The notes below the pieces were generated by a model that was not told the origin of the DNA, made no database searches, and was given only the letters and a program-made list of their open reading frames with translations. From Pseudothermotoga hypogea DSM 11164 = NBRC 106472 (GTDB lineage Bacteria; Thermotogota; Thermotogae; Thermotogales; DSM-5069), in assembly GCF_000816145.1 (NCBI RefSeq), contig NZ_CP007141.1, positions 372,001-436,000 of the forward strand: a DNA stretch of 64,000 nucleotides, written 5' to 3'. The translations under genes and the position numbers were made by a program. This document shows, in pieces, positions 27,553-36,750 of the stretch. Every line of letters begins with the position of its first letter. The first letter of the stretch is position 1.

Positions 27553-29096
27553 ATGACATCCCCCCACAGGTCTTCTCCACCGATCATGCGCAGCAGCTCG
27601 TACCTTCTTTCTTCCGGTGTCAGAGATTTCACTCGCATGCTTCTGTCCTCCTTGAGCACCACGAAATGCGTGTCTGCGTACCTTGCGATCTGAGGCAAAT
27701 GAGTCACGACAATGACCTGAGATGTTCTCGATAACGACTTCAACTTCTCTCCCAGCACGTTTCCCGTCATGCCCCCTATGCCACTGTCTATTTCGTCGAA
27801 GATAAAGACGTTGCCTGCTTGGTTCGCGACCGACAAATGCACCGCAAGCACCATACGGGAAAGCTCTCCTCCAGAAAGTACGTCTCTGAGAGGTTTCTCT
27901 TCACCACCTGCCTCGACGACAAATTCGACATCACTGATACCGCTGGGAGTCAGCTGATTCAGTCTTCCGATCTTCACCGAAAATTTTAGACTCATCGCAA
28001 GTTCTTGAAGATGCTGTCTGACGAAACCTTCAAACTCACCAGCAGCTTTGAGTCTGTTATCGTGCAATTTCTCCGCAAGATCCCAGCATCGCTTCTCGAT
28101 CGAACGAAGCTCACGATCTGCGAGCTCCAGCTGTCTTTTGTTACTGAGCAACTCACTCTTTTCTCTCTCCAACTTCGCCCAGTTCTTTTTTATGTCTTCC
28201 CAATCAGGTCCAAAACGTCTCTTCAATTCGTTGTACACACTCAGTCTTGCTTCCACCTCGCGTGAATCTTCAAGCTGCATTTCATTGATGAACCTCGTGA
28301 CCAACTTCCTGACCTCGTCAGACTTTTCGGCGATATCTCTCAACAGTCCGGGCAGGCCTTTCGGCACGAGCGATGCCATTTTTTCCGCCGAAAAGCTCAA
28401 GCGCCAAACTCGTGTCGTGAGATCTTCATCGAGCGCGTTCAAAATCTCTTCCACGAGTGCTACGATTTGCTTGGCCTTGTTGATCCTTTCAAATCTTTCT
28501 TTCAGAGTTTTTTCTTCATCTTCGCTGGGTTTGTACTTTTCGAAAAGAGCGAGTTCTCTGTTCAATTCCTCGATTCTCTGGTCCAAATTTTCCACGTTGA
28601 GCTCTTCCACGATTTTTCGAAGTTCGATCATTCTTCCGTACGCCTCAGCATAATCAGAAAAGAGCTGAGGATTGTCACAGAACCTGTCGAGCAAAGACAG
28701 CTGATAACGCTTCCTGAGCAAGTTCACGTGGGTGTTCTGTTGGTGAAAGTGAACATCATTTTCGAACATTCTCTCGACGACACTCTGGGGATACATCCTT
28801 CCGTCGATGCGGTATATCCACCTTTTACCGGCGCTCAAACTCACGATGTGCTCTCCTCGTTGAATGCCCAGTTCCTTGAGTTCTTCGTCAACGGCGTCTA
28901 TCAGCACGAGCGCTTCGAGCCATGTCTCATCGTTGTCAAACAGTTCGACTCTTTTTCCAAGCAACGCCTGCAGACCTTTCAAGAGTATCGATTTGCCCGC
29001 ACCCGTCTCACCAGTTATGACGTTCAGTCCCTCACTGAACTCGAGATCGAAGGAATCGAAATAGAGCAGGTTTTTCCCAGCAAACCTCAGAATCAT
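27549..29096 (-). CDS. recN: DNA repair protein RecN
   Basis: 515 aa SMC-like ATPase. Walker A is TGETGAGKSILLKGL near residue 30, a coiled-coil region runs about 150-350, the ABC signature is LSGGELSRM, Walker B is VFIFDEIDSGIGG, and VTHLPQIARYAD is the switch. RecN acts early in recombinational repair of double-strand breaks. It is slightly shorter than the E. coli protein (553 aa), with the difference in the coiled coil. Confidence 0.95.
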   Translation of the reverse strand: MILRFAGKNLLYFDSFDLEFSEGLNVITGETGAGKSILLKGLQALLGKRVELFDNDETWLEALVLIDAVDEELKELGIQRGEHIVSLSAGKRWIYRIDGRMYPQSVVERMFENDVHFHQQNTHVNLLRKRYQLSLLDRFCDNPQLFSDYAEAYGRMIELRKIVEELNVENLDQRIEELNRELALFEKYKPSEDEEKTLKERFERINKAKQIVALVEEILNALDEDLTTRVWRLSFSAEKMASLVPKGLPGLLRDIAEKSDEVRKLVTRFINEMQLEDSREVEARLSVYNELKRRFGPDWEDIKKNWAKLEREKSELLSNKRQLELADRELRSIEKRCWDLAEKLHDNRLKAAGEFEGFVRQHLQELAMSLKFSVKIGRLNQLTPSGISDVEFVVEAGGEEKPLRDVLSGGELSRMVLAVHLSVANQAGNVFIFDEIDSGIGGMTGNVLGEKLKSLSRTSQVIVVTHLPQIARYADTHFVVLKEDRSMRVKSLTPEERRYELLRMIGGEDLWGDVM

Positions 29097-29111
29097 CGGC
29101 TCACCACTCTC

Positions 29112-31001
29112 TCAATCGGTCGCATCGATCCATTCAACGAGTTCCCTCGGGATTCCATCGATGAAGTCTGGCAACTTCATCCACGAGAAATAGTTTCGCT
29201 GTACAGATTCCTGCCGCATGATGTAGAGCAATTCTTTGGCTCGCGTTATAGCAACGTAGAAGATCCTTTCCTCCTCATCGAGCTTCCCATCAATCACGGC
29301 GTAGTAACTTGGAAAATCTCCTGGATTCACGCTGAGAACGAACACAACGTCCCATTCCAAACCCTTCGCCTGGTGAACCGTTGTCAAGGTGACCTTGTTG
29401 GTGCCCCTTTCCTGATTCACGTCTTCGCTGATCATCAGATCCGACAGAAACCTTTCCAGAGACCTGTACCGCTCGGCCATTTCTATGAGCCTTTGAATGT
29501 CGAGCTGTCTTTCTGTGTAGTCCGAATAGTTTTCCTCCAAGTATTCCTTGTAAAAAGATTCGTAGAGTCTCTCTATTTTCTTTGAAACAGCCTCTTCCTT
29601 CATTAACTCAGAAAAGATCTCCCGGAGTCTGCTCAAGGAGGGTTTCTTCAAGGGAAAACTCTCGAACATCTCCTGAAAGTCCATTGTTTCCACCGAAGAA
29701 GCGTGATCAGCGAAAGCCGAGGCCGTCTTTGCTCCTATACCAGGGAACAACCTTGCCACTCTGATCCAGGAGACCTTCTCTTTTGGATTCTGCAACAACC
29801 TCAAGAAAGCCAGCACGTCCTTCACGTGAGCGGTCTCCGTGAAACGAAGACCAGAGAGGATCCGAAAGGCGATTTGATTCCTCGTCAGTTCCAGTTGTAC
29901 GTCAAAGGAGTGCGAGTGGCTCCTGTAGAGGATGCCTATCTGGTTCGGCTCGTATCCGAACTCGATCAGCTTCAAGATCTGTCTCGCCACGAAGCTCGCT
30001 TCACTCGCTCTGTCCCACGTGCTAACGACCTTCGGTTTTGGACCGTCCGGTTTCACCGAACGAAGCAGTTTCGGCACGCTGGTCCTTGGGATCATCGCGT
30101 TGATGAACTCGACGATTCTCTGGGTACTTCTGTAGTTCGTCTGTATCTTGAATATCTTGGCATCGGATCGAGCGAAATCCTTCACGTTCTCGAACCTTGC
30201 GCCTCTGAAAGAGTATATGCTTTGAGCGTCGTCCGCCACAACGAACGCGTTTTTATGAACGCTGGACAGTTGATCCACCATCTTCAGTTGCAGAATGTTC
30301 GTGTCCTGAAATTCGTCCACGAGCAACCATCTGTATTTGGAGGCTTCCCTGTATCTGACCTGTGGATCGTTCTCGAGTAGGAAGACTGTCAGAGATAAAA
30401 GATCGTCGTAGTCGACGCAGTTCTGAGTTCTCTTTTCTATGGTGTACTCTTTGTAGATCTCCTCGATGATCTTTTCAAACTCGGCATGTTTCGGATACAG
30501 CGTCAGCAGAGCTTGCCTGAGCGAGCTCATCGTGTTCACACTGTACGAGAAAACCTTCTGTAGGATAGATGGTGCTGGAAAATGCTTCTCCTTTTCGTCC
30601 TGGAAGATTCTGTCGAGCACTCTCGTTCTGACGTGCTTTATGAGACTCAAGGAGTCCTCTTCGTCGAGTATCGTGAAGTTCGGCGAGATGCCCACTCTGT
30701 TGGCGTATCTTCGCAGCAACAAGTTGCACACGTGGTGAAAGGTCCCCGCTGTGAGTTCTTCGAGGTCCATGCCCGTGACCTGCTTCGCTCGCTCTATCAT
30801 CTCGTTCGCTGCAGCGCGCGTGAAAGTGACAAGCAAAATCTGCGAAGGCTTGACACCGTTCATCAGAAGGTGCAACAACTTGTACGTGATGACCCGGGTC
30901 TTTCCAGATCCGGGTCCCGCGATGACGAGAGACCTGCCTTCGGATTCCAGTACGGCCTTTCTCTGTTCTTCATCGAGTTCTTGCAGATAGTCTATCTTCA
31001 C
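29112..31001 (-). CDS. UvrD/Rep-type superfamily 1 DNA helicase
   Basis: 629 aa from a GTG start. The helicase motifs appear in order: Q motif LDEEQRKAVLESEG, motif I GPGSGKTRVITYKL, motif Ia LLVTFTRAAANEM, motif II LLVDEFQDTN, motif III ADDAQSIYSFRGA, motif IV NYRSTQRI, motif V VTLTTVHQAKGLEWDVVFV and motif VI FYVAITRAKELLY. It would unwind DNA 3' to 5' during repair, a role in line with recN next to it. It is smaller than UvrD/PcrA (about 720 aa), lacking a long C-terminal tail. Confidence 0.93.
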   Translation of the reverse strand: MKIDYLQELDEEQRKAVLESEGRSLVIAGPGSGKTRVITYKLLHLLMNGVKPSQILLVTFTRAAANEMIERAKQVTGMDLEELTAGTFHHVCNLLLRRYANRVGISPNFTILDEEDSLSLIKHVRTRVLDRIFQDEKEKHFPAPSILQKVFSYSVNTMSSLRQALLTLYPKHAEFEKIIEEIYKEYTIEKRTQNCVDYDDLLSLTVFLLENDPQVRYREASKYRWLLVDEFQDTNILQLKMVDQLSSVHKNAFVVADDAQSIYSFRGARFENVKDFARSDAKIFKIQTNYRSTQRIVEFINAMIPRTSVPKLLRSVKPDGPKPKVVSTWDRASEASFVARQILKLIEFGYEPNQIGILYRSHSHSFDVQLELTRNQIAFRILSGLRFTETAHVKDVLAFLRLLQNPKEKVSWIRVARLFPGIGAKTASAFADHASSVETMDFQEMFESFPLKKPSLSRLREIFSELMKEEAVSKKIERLYESFYKEYLEENYSDYTERQLDIQRLIEMAERYRSLERFLSDLMISEDVNQERGTNKVTLTTVHQAKGLEWDVVFVLSVNPGDFPSYYAVIDGKLDEEERIFYVAITRAKELLYIMRQESVQRNYFSWMKLPDFIDGIPRELVEWIDATD

Positions 31002-31016
31002 TTCTTTTCACCGCCG

Positions 31017-34000
31017 TCAGAACACGTCAGCCCCGATCGACCCAGTGATGGGATCGAACGAAAAGCTCTTCTTCGGAAATTCCTTTATGAAGAATTTGAA
31101 CGAGAGTTTCTCAAGGCTGAACCCGCCGACCGTCGAAAAACTCGTCTCGAAGACCAATCCCCAACAGTGTAGGTCCTTGGTCATCGTCAGGTCGAGAGAA
31201 TTTATCTGGAAAGGCTCGAGTCTGCCCGAAAAAGAGATCTTCACCGACGGGTCGAAGTTGGAAAGTTCGTACGAAGCTCTGAGTCTGTAAGAACTTCTCG
31301 TGTAGGTCACAGAGAACGCGTGCTTTGCAGGACCCGTGTAGAAAGAACCCCTGGCCTGGATGGTGAGAAGATCGAAGGGTTGAACACTCAAGTTGTATCT
31401 CACGGACAGATTCGGCCTTTCCATGAACAGAAAGCTTTTACCCCTGATGTTCAGTTTGTTTTCCACTACGTCCACAGGGATTGTTCTGTCGTATCGGTAG
31501 GTGAACTTCGTTTCGTGACTGAAGGAACCCAAGCCCATCGTTATGTCCCAGTCCGTCTTGTAGAACCTCTCGTTCTCAATTTGATAGACTGTTTCCGTGT
31601 AGATGGACCAACGGAGCGAAAACACGTCGAAGGTGCTCGACGTTTTGATCAAAAGATCGTCCCACTTGTACCCGATCAAATCGTAGCTTGTGGAAAGCTC
31701 GACACTGCTCGTCGGAACCTTCAAGTTCGTCGAAAACGTGGCCTTGGAAAGGTCAGAAAAGTCCGAAAGGCTCGAACGAAAAACGTTGTTCAGGGAGGCT
31801 CTATTCTGATAACCAATCGAAGCGGAGAAGAAGTCGACGGGTTTGATCGTGAAAGCCGTTCGGCTCGTCTGAGAGAAAAGATATTCCGGATCCATTCCTT
31901 GAGCAAGCCAAACACCAACGCGCAGAGAAGAGTCAAACGAAAGATCAAACCAGCCTCCGCGCAGCAGCGCCGTTTTGAAAGGCAAACTCGAATCGATCTG
32001 AAAATAGTTCCTCGAGTAATTGCTCGTAATATTCGTTCCACTCAGCTCGTAAGCACCGCTCAACAACACACCGATCTGTTTGAAAACGTGAGCGGGTTTG
32101 AACTGCATCGACGCGCTGTACCGACCGAAGGTGTAGAACTCGTCCAAATGATCGAACAGGTTACCTTCGGTGTATTCTGACGACGAAACGTGTGAAAAGG
32201 AGTTGATGATCAATGAGAACGGATCTTTCAGCACTGTGAACTTCTTGATCGACACACTCGGCAAAGTCCAACGCGTCACGGTTTGCGTCTTTGTGATCGA
32301 ACTCTGGATCACGAAGTCTTTGGCTGGATTCAGAGTGTGCTGCAGAGAGAATCTTTCATCGCTGAAATACGTCGTCAACTTCGAATACAACGATGGCACG
32401 GACAACGTCGCGTTGATCTCGTAATCTTTTCCATTCGGTCCTTCGAGGTTGTAGAGATTGCTGGTGAGCTCCCATTCGCTCGCCTTGTAGTTCACCGTCA
32501 ACTGAGAGTAGTTTCCAGCTTTGTCCCCTTTCTCTCTGAAACCAACGCGAGCCGATACGTACCCGTTCGGGTACGTCAAATTGTAGACGCTTTCGATGTT
32601 GAAGCCCTCACCCTTCGAATAACCCATCTTCACGGAGAACGGCTGTGGGCCTTCACGCAGAGAGACGAAATAGACGGGAAAATAAACCGTGGGAACATCG
32701 AAGACAAACAAGACGACGTTGTAAGCGGCGAGATAGTCATTCTCCTTTATCTCCACGTTGGTTGCCTGGAGCCTGTAATGTGGCCGTTCGAGATCGCAGG
32801 TCGTCAGGTAGGATCTTCGGAGTTCTCCGATGCCTTCTTTCATTTGTGAAGACTTCGCGGTGAAGTAGATCGTATGCTTCACTTTCTCTTCGTCCGAGAA
32901 GATCGTCTTGCCTCTGGCTTCAACGATGAGCGCCAATTTCTCGGAAAAGACATAGTAGAGCTGTTGAGCCCTTATTTGAGTATCTTTCCTGTTGTACGAC
33001 ACGTTTCCCTCTGCGAGGATCTTTTCAACCTCGTTCGCATCGTTGAGAAAAGCGGTCAACGTCGAGCACTGGATGAAGACGTCTTCGTAAGATGCTTCGA
33101 CCCCCTGTGAGAGGATCAACTTTCCCTCCTCGAAAACCACGTTGCCACCTTTGAGCTGCATAGTCGCAGCCTGCGCATGTGAGGCGAGAAGTATCACGAA
33201 GAGAACGGCCAAAAATCTGGTCAAGAGTTCCCTCAATCTGTAACTGACGTGCGTGTCGAGCAATATGAACAACACCGTGCCGACGACTCCGAAGCTGAGA
33301 TCAGGCAGCCAGGCCGCAAGGACTGGGTTGATGAGGTTCTCCTTCCCCATGGCACTGATCCAGGCACCAGAGCCTTGGTACAGAACGATCAGAACGAAGG
33401 TGAGTATGACACCCCAGGATTTACTCCTCAAGTTAAACATGAGGGACAGAGGAACTCCCACGAGCGCTATTATGATGGGACCGAGTGCAACGGAATAGCG
33501 CGAATGCAGTTCGACCACCCACGGTGCCGGGTCTATACCGAGTTTCCTGAGCGTGGAGATCCTCTCCCTCAGCTCTTCGCTCTTCATGTCCCTCGGTGTC
33601 TTACCAGTTCTCAGGATCGATTCGATGTCTTGCTTGAGATCGAGTTCAACCTTCGAAAAACTCACGTCGAAACGTAAGAAACCTTCCTTATCGACTCTGT
33701 ACATTCGACCGTCGTACATGAACCATTTGTTTCCCTCTTTCGTCACGCGTCGTGCCGTGATGATCTCTTCTTCTGAAGGCTCGTTCCTGAACAGGACCAC
33801 ATTCTCCAAAACTCCGTTCTGCCTGTCGTACTTCTTCACGTAGAAGTACTGGTTCTCATCCACCTTGGTCAGAACGTTCTCGCTGATGAACACCTCCGGT
33901 TTTCTGTAAACGTACTTGGAGAGCACTTGGTCCGCCTTCTGGTTGAACACGGGAACGATCCTGTCGTTGAGCACGTAGGCCGCGAGACTCAATATCGCGC

Positions 34001-34328
34001 CAATCAGCAAGAAAGGAACGATCAAGACCTTCATCGAAATACCGTGCACTTGCATAGCCATGAGTTCGCGATCGTTGGACAGTTTCGATAGCACCCAGAA
34101 CACTGCAAGAAGGATACCAACAGGTACCCCGAGCGCGGTGAAGTAGGGAAGATAGTAGTACAGGATTCTCAAAAGCACGAAGAAACTGACTCTGTGTCTG
34201 ACGATCAGGTCGGAAAGTTGATAGAGTATCTCAACGCTCACAAAAATTATGAAGCCCCCAAGACCGATGAGGACTGGACCCAACGAGAGTTTGAACAGAT
34301 ATTTAGTCAGAATCGCCAAACAGGACAC
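31017..34328 (-). CDS. LptF/LptG permease fused to LptD-like outer-membrane assembly protein
   Basis: 1103 aa from GTG 34328; TTG 34319, 6 nt after AAGGTG, is an equally good start. Residues 1-355 form a YjgP/YjgQ permease: three N-terminal helices, a periplasmic beta domain and three C-terminal helices. Residues about 365-387 (FLAVLFVILLASHAQA at the end) look like a signal peptide with an AxA cleavage site. After it comes an OstA domain (MQLKGGNVVFEEGKLILSQG) and an LptD region (YLTTCDLERPHYRLQATNVE; DVPTVYFPVYF), then about 500 residues of alternating aromatic beta strands ending in Phe. One polypeptide thus encodes an inner-membrane transporter part and an outer-membrane barrel. Its substrate in the toga envelope is unknown. 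Confidence 0.85.
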   Translation of the reverse strand: MSCLAILTKYLFKLSLGPVLIGLGGFIIFVSVEILYQLSDLIVRHRVSFFVLLRILYYYLPYFTALGVPVGILLAVFWVLSKLSNDRELMAMQVHGISMKVLIVPFLLIGAILSLAAYVLNDRIVPVFNQKADQVLSKYVYRKPEVFISENVLTKVDENQYFYVKKYDRQNGVLENVVLFRNEPSEEEIITARRVTKEGNKWFMYDGRMYRVDKEGFLRFDVSFSKVELDLKQDIESILRTGKTPRDMKSEELRERISTLRKLGIDPAPWVVELHSRYSVALGPIIIALVGVPLSLMFNLRSKSWGVILTFVLIVLYQGSGAWISAMGKENLINPVLAAWLPDLSFGVVGTVLFILLDTHVSYRLRELLTRFLAVLFVILLASHAQAATMQLKGGNVVFEEGKLILSQGVEASYEDVFIQCSTLTAFLNDANEVEKILAEGNVSYNRKDTQIRAQQLYYVFSEKLALIVEARGKTIFSDEEKVKHTIYFTAKSSQMKEGIGELRRSYLTTCDLERPHYRLQATNVEIKENDYLAAYNVVLFVFDVPTVYFPVYFVSLREGPQPFSVKMGYSKGEGFNIESVYNLTYPNGYVSARVGFREKGDKAGNYSQLTVNYKASEWELTSNLYNLEGPNGKDYEINATLSVPSLYSKLTTYFSDERFSLQHTLNPAKDFVIQSSITKTQTVTRWTLPSVSIKKFTVLKDPFSLIINSFSHVSSSEYTEGNLFDHLDEFYTFGRYSASMQFKPAHVFKQIGVLLSGAYELSGTNITSNYSRNYFQIDSSLPFKTALLRGGWFDLSFDSSLRVGVWLAQGMDPEYLFSQTSRTAFTIKPVDFFSASIGYQNRASLNNVFRSSLSDFSDLSKATFSTNLKVPTSSVELSTSYDLIGYKWDDLLIKTSSTFDVFSLRWSIYTETVYQIENERFYKTDWDITMGLGSFSHETKFTYRYDRTIPVDVVENKLNIRGKSFLFMERPNLSVRYNLSVQPFDLLTIQARGSFYTGPAKHAFSVTYTRSSYRLRASYELSNFDPSVKISFSGRLEPFQINSLDLTMTKDLHCWGLVFETSFSTVGGFSLEKLSFKFFIKEFPKKSFSFDPITGSIGADVF

Positions 34329-35010
34329 CTTCCCCTTTCTTGAAAAGCTTCATCTGGTCTCTGAAGCACTTATAGTTGGACCCAGAAACGGCGTAAAGTA
34401 CCGATTCAACGACGTTCGTGCATAGGTCCGCCACCTCTTCGAGTTCCTGCGCGATCTCCAACAAGCAAAGGATCCGCTCTGATTGCTCCGGTTTCTCCTT
34501 CAGCAAGTTCGTGAGCTCCGATCTCATTTCCTCAAACAACTCGTCTATCTCCTCGTCCCTCGTGCACACCTCAAAGGCCCTTTCAGATTGCATGTCTGCC
34601 ACGACACCGAGGGTTTCTCTAAACAACGTCGCAACATTTTTCGCCATTCTGACGATGTTCGGATCGATGCTTGCAGACTGTTCTGTGTAGAAAGAAATTA
34701 GGAGTTGAGCCATCCTACGTGTTTTGTCACCTATCTTCTCCAGAATGTTTGCCACTTCCAGTGAACTGACTATGAACCTCAAATTGAAACCTGTGGGTGT
34801 GTACGTACCGAGCAGCACGGTGGCTTCCTCTCTCAACTCGACCTCCATAGCGTCAAGCATGTCGTCGTCTTCAACGACCTGCTTCGCCGCAACAATCTGT
34901 CTGCTCTCCATCGACTCGATCACTCTTATCATCATCTTTTCGGCGAACCAGCCCATCTTCATCAAGGCTTTCTTGAATCTCTCGATCTTCTGATCCAGAA
35001 GCCATTTCAA
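34303..35010 (-). CDS. PhoU-family protein
   Basis: 235 aa, all helical, with two PhoU three-helix repeats (about 15-115 and 120-215) bearing acidic metal-binding patterns such as ANILEKIGDKTRRMAQ and AQELEEVADLCTNVVE. PhoU proteins modulate phosphate uptake and the PhoR/PhoB kinase pair. No pst transporter genes are nearby; the gene sits among housekeeping genes. The 3' end overlaps the lptFD start by 17-26 bp and the start overlaps nadK by 4 bp. Confidence 0.85.
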   Translation of the reverse strand: MKWLLDQKIERFKKALMKMGWFAEKMMIRVIESMESRQIVAAKQVVEDDDMLDAMEVELREEATVLLGTYTPTGFNLRFIVSSLEVANILEKIGDKTRRMAQLLISFYTEQSASIDPNIVRMAKNVATLFRETLGVVADMQSERAFEVCTRDEEIDELFEEMRSELTNLLKEKPEQSERILCLLEIAQELEEVADLCTNVVESVLYAVSGSNYKCFRDQMKLFKKGEGVLFGDSD

Positions 35011-35786
35011 GATTCGTTCACACCCTTTCCATAACCAACCTTGTTCTTCAGCACGGAGAAGAAGTCGTACCTTTTGGGTCTCAGCAACGAAAAACTTCTG
35101 CTGGACCTGCTCACGAAAATCTCCTTCGTCGTACCCACACAGACACCGTCTACCACGAGTTCAGACTCGAGCTGGCTCACGATGTGGATGTTCCTGTCCG
35201 CAGGCAACACTATGCTACGGTTCTGAAGATAGTACGGTGCCACAGGCATGATCTGTACAACTTCACAACTTGGTATGACGATCGCCCCACCCAGAGAGAG
35301 GTTGTAAGCGGTGGAACCCGTGGGCGTGGACACGAGCACGCCATCTGCAAAAAAATCCAGATCGCTACAACTGTCTATGGAAACCTTGAACTCGCTCATA
35401 GGCTTGGTTTTCGCACGCACTATCGCATCGTTCACGGCGTCGAACTCCCTTTCACCCATCACGATTCTCAACATCCATCTTTTCTCGAGCACGAGGCTCC
35501 CATCCTGCAGATCCGTGAGGAACTGTTCCGCCTCTTCTATCTTGTACGGCGTCAAGAAACCGATCCTGCCGGCCTTGAAGCCAACTATCGGCACCGACAC
35601 GCACTTCACGGCCCTCAGAACCGTACCGTCACCGCCCACCACGATTGCAAAGTCACAATCAGTTTCAATGCGTCGGCAGGAAAGTTCCTCAACCTTCAGC
35701 ACGTTCAGTTGGTTTTTAACGCGTTCGTACAGTTCCTGTGCTTCCTTATCCTTTCCGGATTTGTACAGAACGATACACGTACTCAA
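35007..35786 (-). CDS. nadK: NAD kinase
   Basis: 259 aa. The catalytic GGDG motif is in AIVVGGDGTVLRAVK; VPIVGFKAGRIGFLTPY, ADGVLVSTPTGSTAYNLSLGG and the C-terminal VSQLESELVVDG segment complete the family. It makes NADP from NAD and ATP in the cytoplasm. It overlaps yggT upstream and phoU downstream by 4 bp each, so translation is probably coupled. Confidence 0.94.
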   Translation of the reverse strand: MSTCIVLYKSGKDKEAQELYERVKNQLNVLKVEELSCRRIETDCDFAIVVGGDGTVLRAVKCVSVPIVGFKAGRIGFLTPYKIEEAEQFLTDLQDGSLVLEKRWMLRIVMGEREFDAVNDAIVRAKTKPMSEFKVSIDSCSDLDFFADGVLVSTPTGSTAYNLSLGGAIVIPSCEVVQIMPVAPYYLQNRSIVLPADRNIHIVSQLESELVVDGVCVGTTKEIFVSRSSRSFSLLRPKRYDFFSVLKNKVGYGKGVNES

Positions 35787-36085
35787 CGTAGCCTCACCGC
35801 CAGATCGAACAGAGTCCTGACAACGAAATTTTCCAGAAACACGAGCACAAAGATGGCTATCATTGGTGTGATGTCCACAGGCCCTATCGGGGGAATGAAC
35901 TTTCTGAGAGGCCTCAGCACGATGTTCGCAACGGCATCAACGAACTGTCTGAACGAGGAATACCTGAAAGGTGTGATCCAGCTCAGCAGCGCTGAAAGAA
36001 TCACGGCGAAGATCTCCACGTAGATAAAAAGCTGCAGCACCACAGCGATTGCGTACAAGAGATTCGAGATCACGAACATCTTCAT
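35783..36085 (-). CDS. yggT: YggT family membrane protein
   Basis: 100 aa with two hydrophobic segments and the conserved ALLSWITPF and VLRPLRKFIPPIGPVDITPM motifs of the YggT family. The function is not firmly known; homologues are linked to osmotic stress, division or membrane integrity. The yggS-yggT order is conserved widely, which supports the call. It overlaps both neighbours by 4 bp. Confidence 0.88.
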   Translation of the reverse strand: MKMFVISNLLYAIAVVLQLFIYVEIFAVILSALLSWITPFRYSSFRQFVDAVANIVLRPLRKFIPPIGPVDITPMIAIFVLVFLENFVVRTLFDLAVRLR

Positions 36086-36750
36086 CCTCCCTTCAGGATT
36101 GCCCTACCGATTCGAACCATCGTTGCTCCCTCTTCTATGGCCACCTCGAAATCGTTGGTCATACCCATCGACAGATGAACGACGCTGGGCCATTCTTTCG
36201 CGATCTCGTCGCGCATTTGCCTCAACTTTCTGAAGACCCAGCGGACCTGCTCCGCATCTTCTACCAGGGGTGCCATTGTCATCAGGCCTACCACTTCGAT
36301 GGACGAAAAGTTTTTTGCAAAGTTCAAAAGTCGACTAATTTCTTCTGGTTCAACGCCGGCTTTACTCTCTTCACCAGATACGTTGACCTCGATGAGAATC
36401 TTCTGCACCTTTTTCAGTTTCGAAGCGATCCTATCTATCTCAACGATCTCCTCCTCTCTGCACACAGAATGTATGTATTCACACCTCGGAACGATGTATT
36501 TGACCTTGTTGGTCTGGATTCTCCCAATGAAATGCCATGTGGCGTTCGGAGCGATCTCGAACTTCTTCACGAGCTGCTGGGCATAGTTCTCTGCAAGATC
36601 GCTCAATCCCAAATCCACCAGAGCCTTCACTTGCTCAAGACTCGCCTCTTTCACCACTGCGATCAGTCTAACGGAATTTGGATCACGATGAGCCCTGACT
36701 GCCGCCTGAGTTATCCTCTCTTTGATCTTCAGAATGTTCTGCAACATAGC
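36082..36750 (-). CDS. yggS: YggS/PROSC-family pyridoxal-phosphate homeostasis protein
   Basis: 222 aa from ATG 36750, 8 nt after AGGTGG; a GTG further up lies inside that site. Alanine-racemase-like single TIM barrel: the PLP Lys is in RLIAVVKEAS, with AENYAQQLVKKFE, WHFIGRIQTNKVKYI, and the phosphate-binding SMGMTNDFEVAIEEGATMVRIG near the end. These proteins bind PLP and balance B6 vitamers and amino-acid pools. The start lies 68 bp inside the ruvB 3' end. Confidence 0.92.
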   Translation of the reverse strand, partial: AMLQNILKIKERITQAAVRAHRDPNSVRLIAVVKEASLEQVKALVDLGLSDLAENYAQQLVKKFEIAPNATWHFIGRIQTNKVKYIVPRCEYIHSVCREEEIVEIDRIASKLKKVQKILIEVNVSGEESKAGVEPEEISRLLNFAKNFSSIEVVGLMTMAPLVEDAEQVRWVFRKLRQMRDEIAKEWPSVVHLSMGMTNDFEVAIEEGATMVRIGRAILKGG

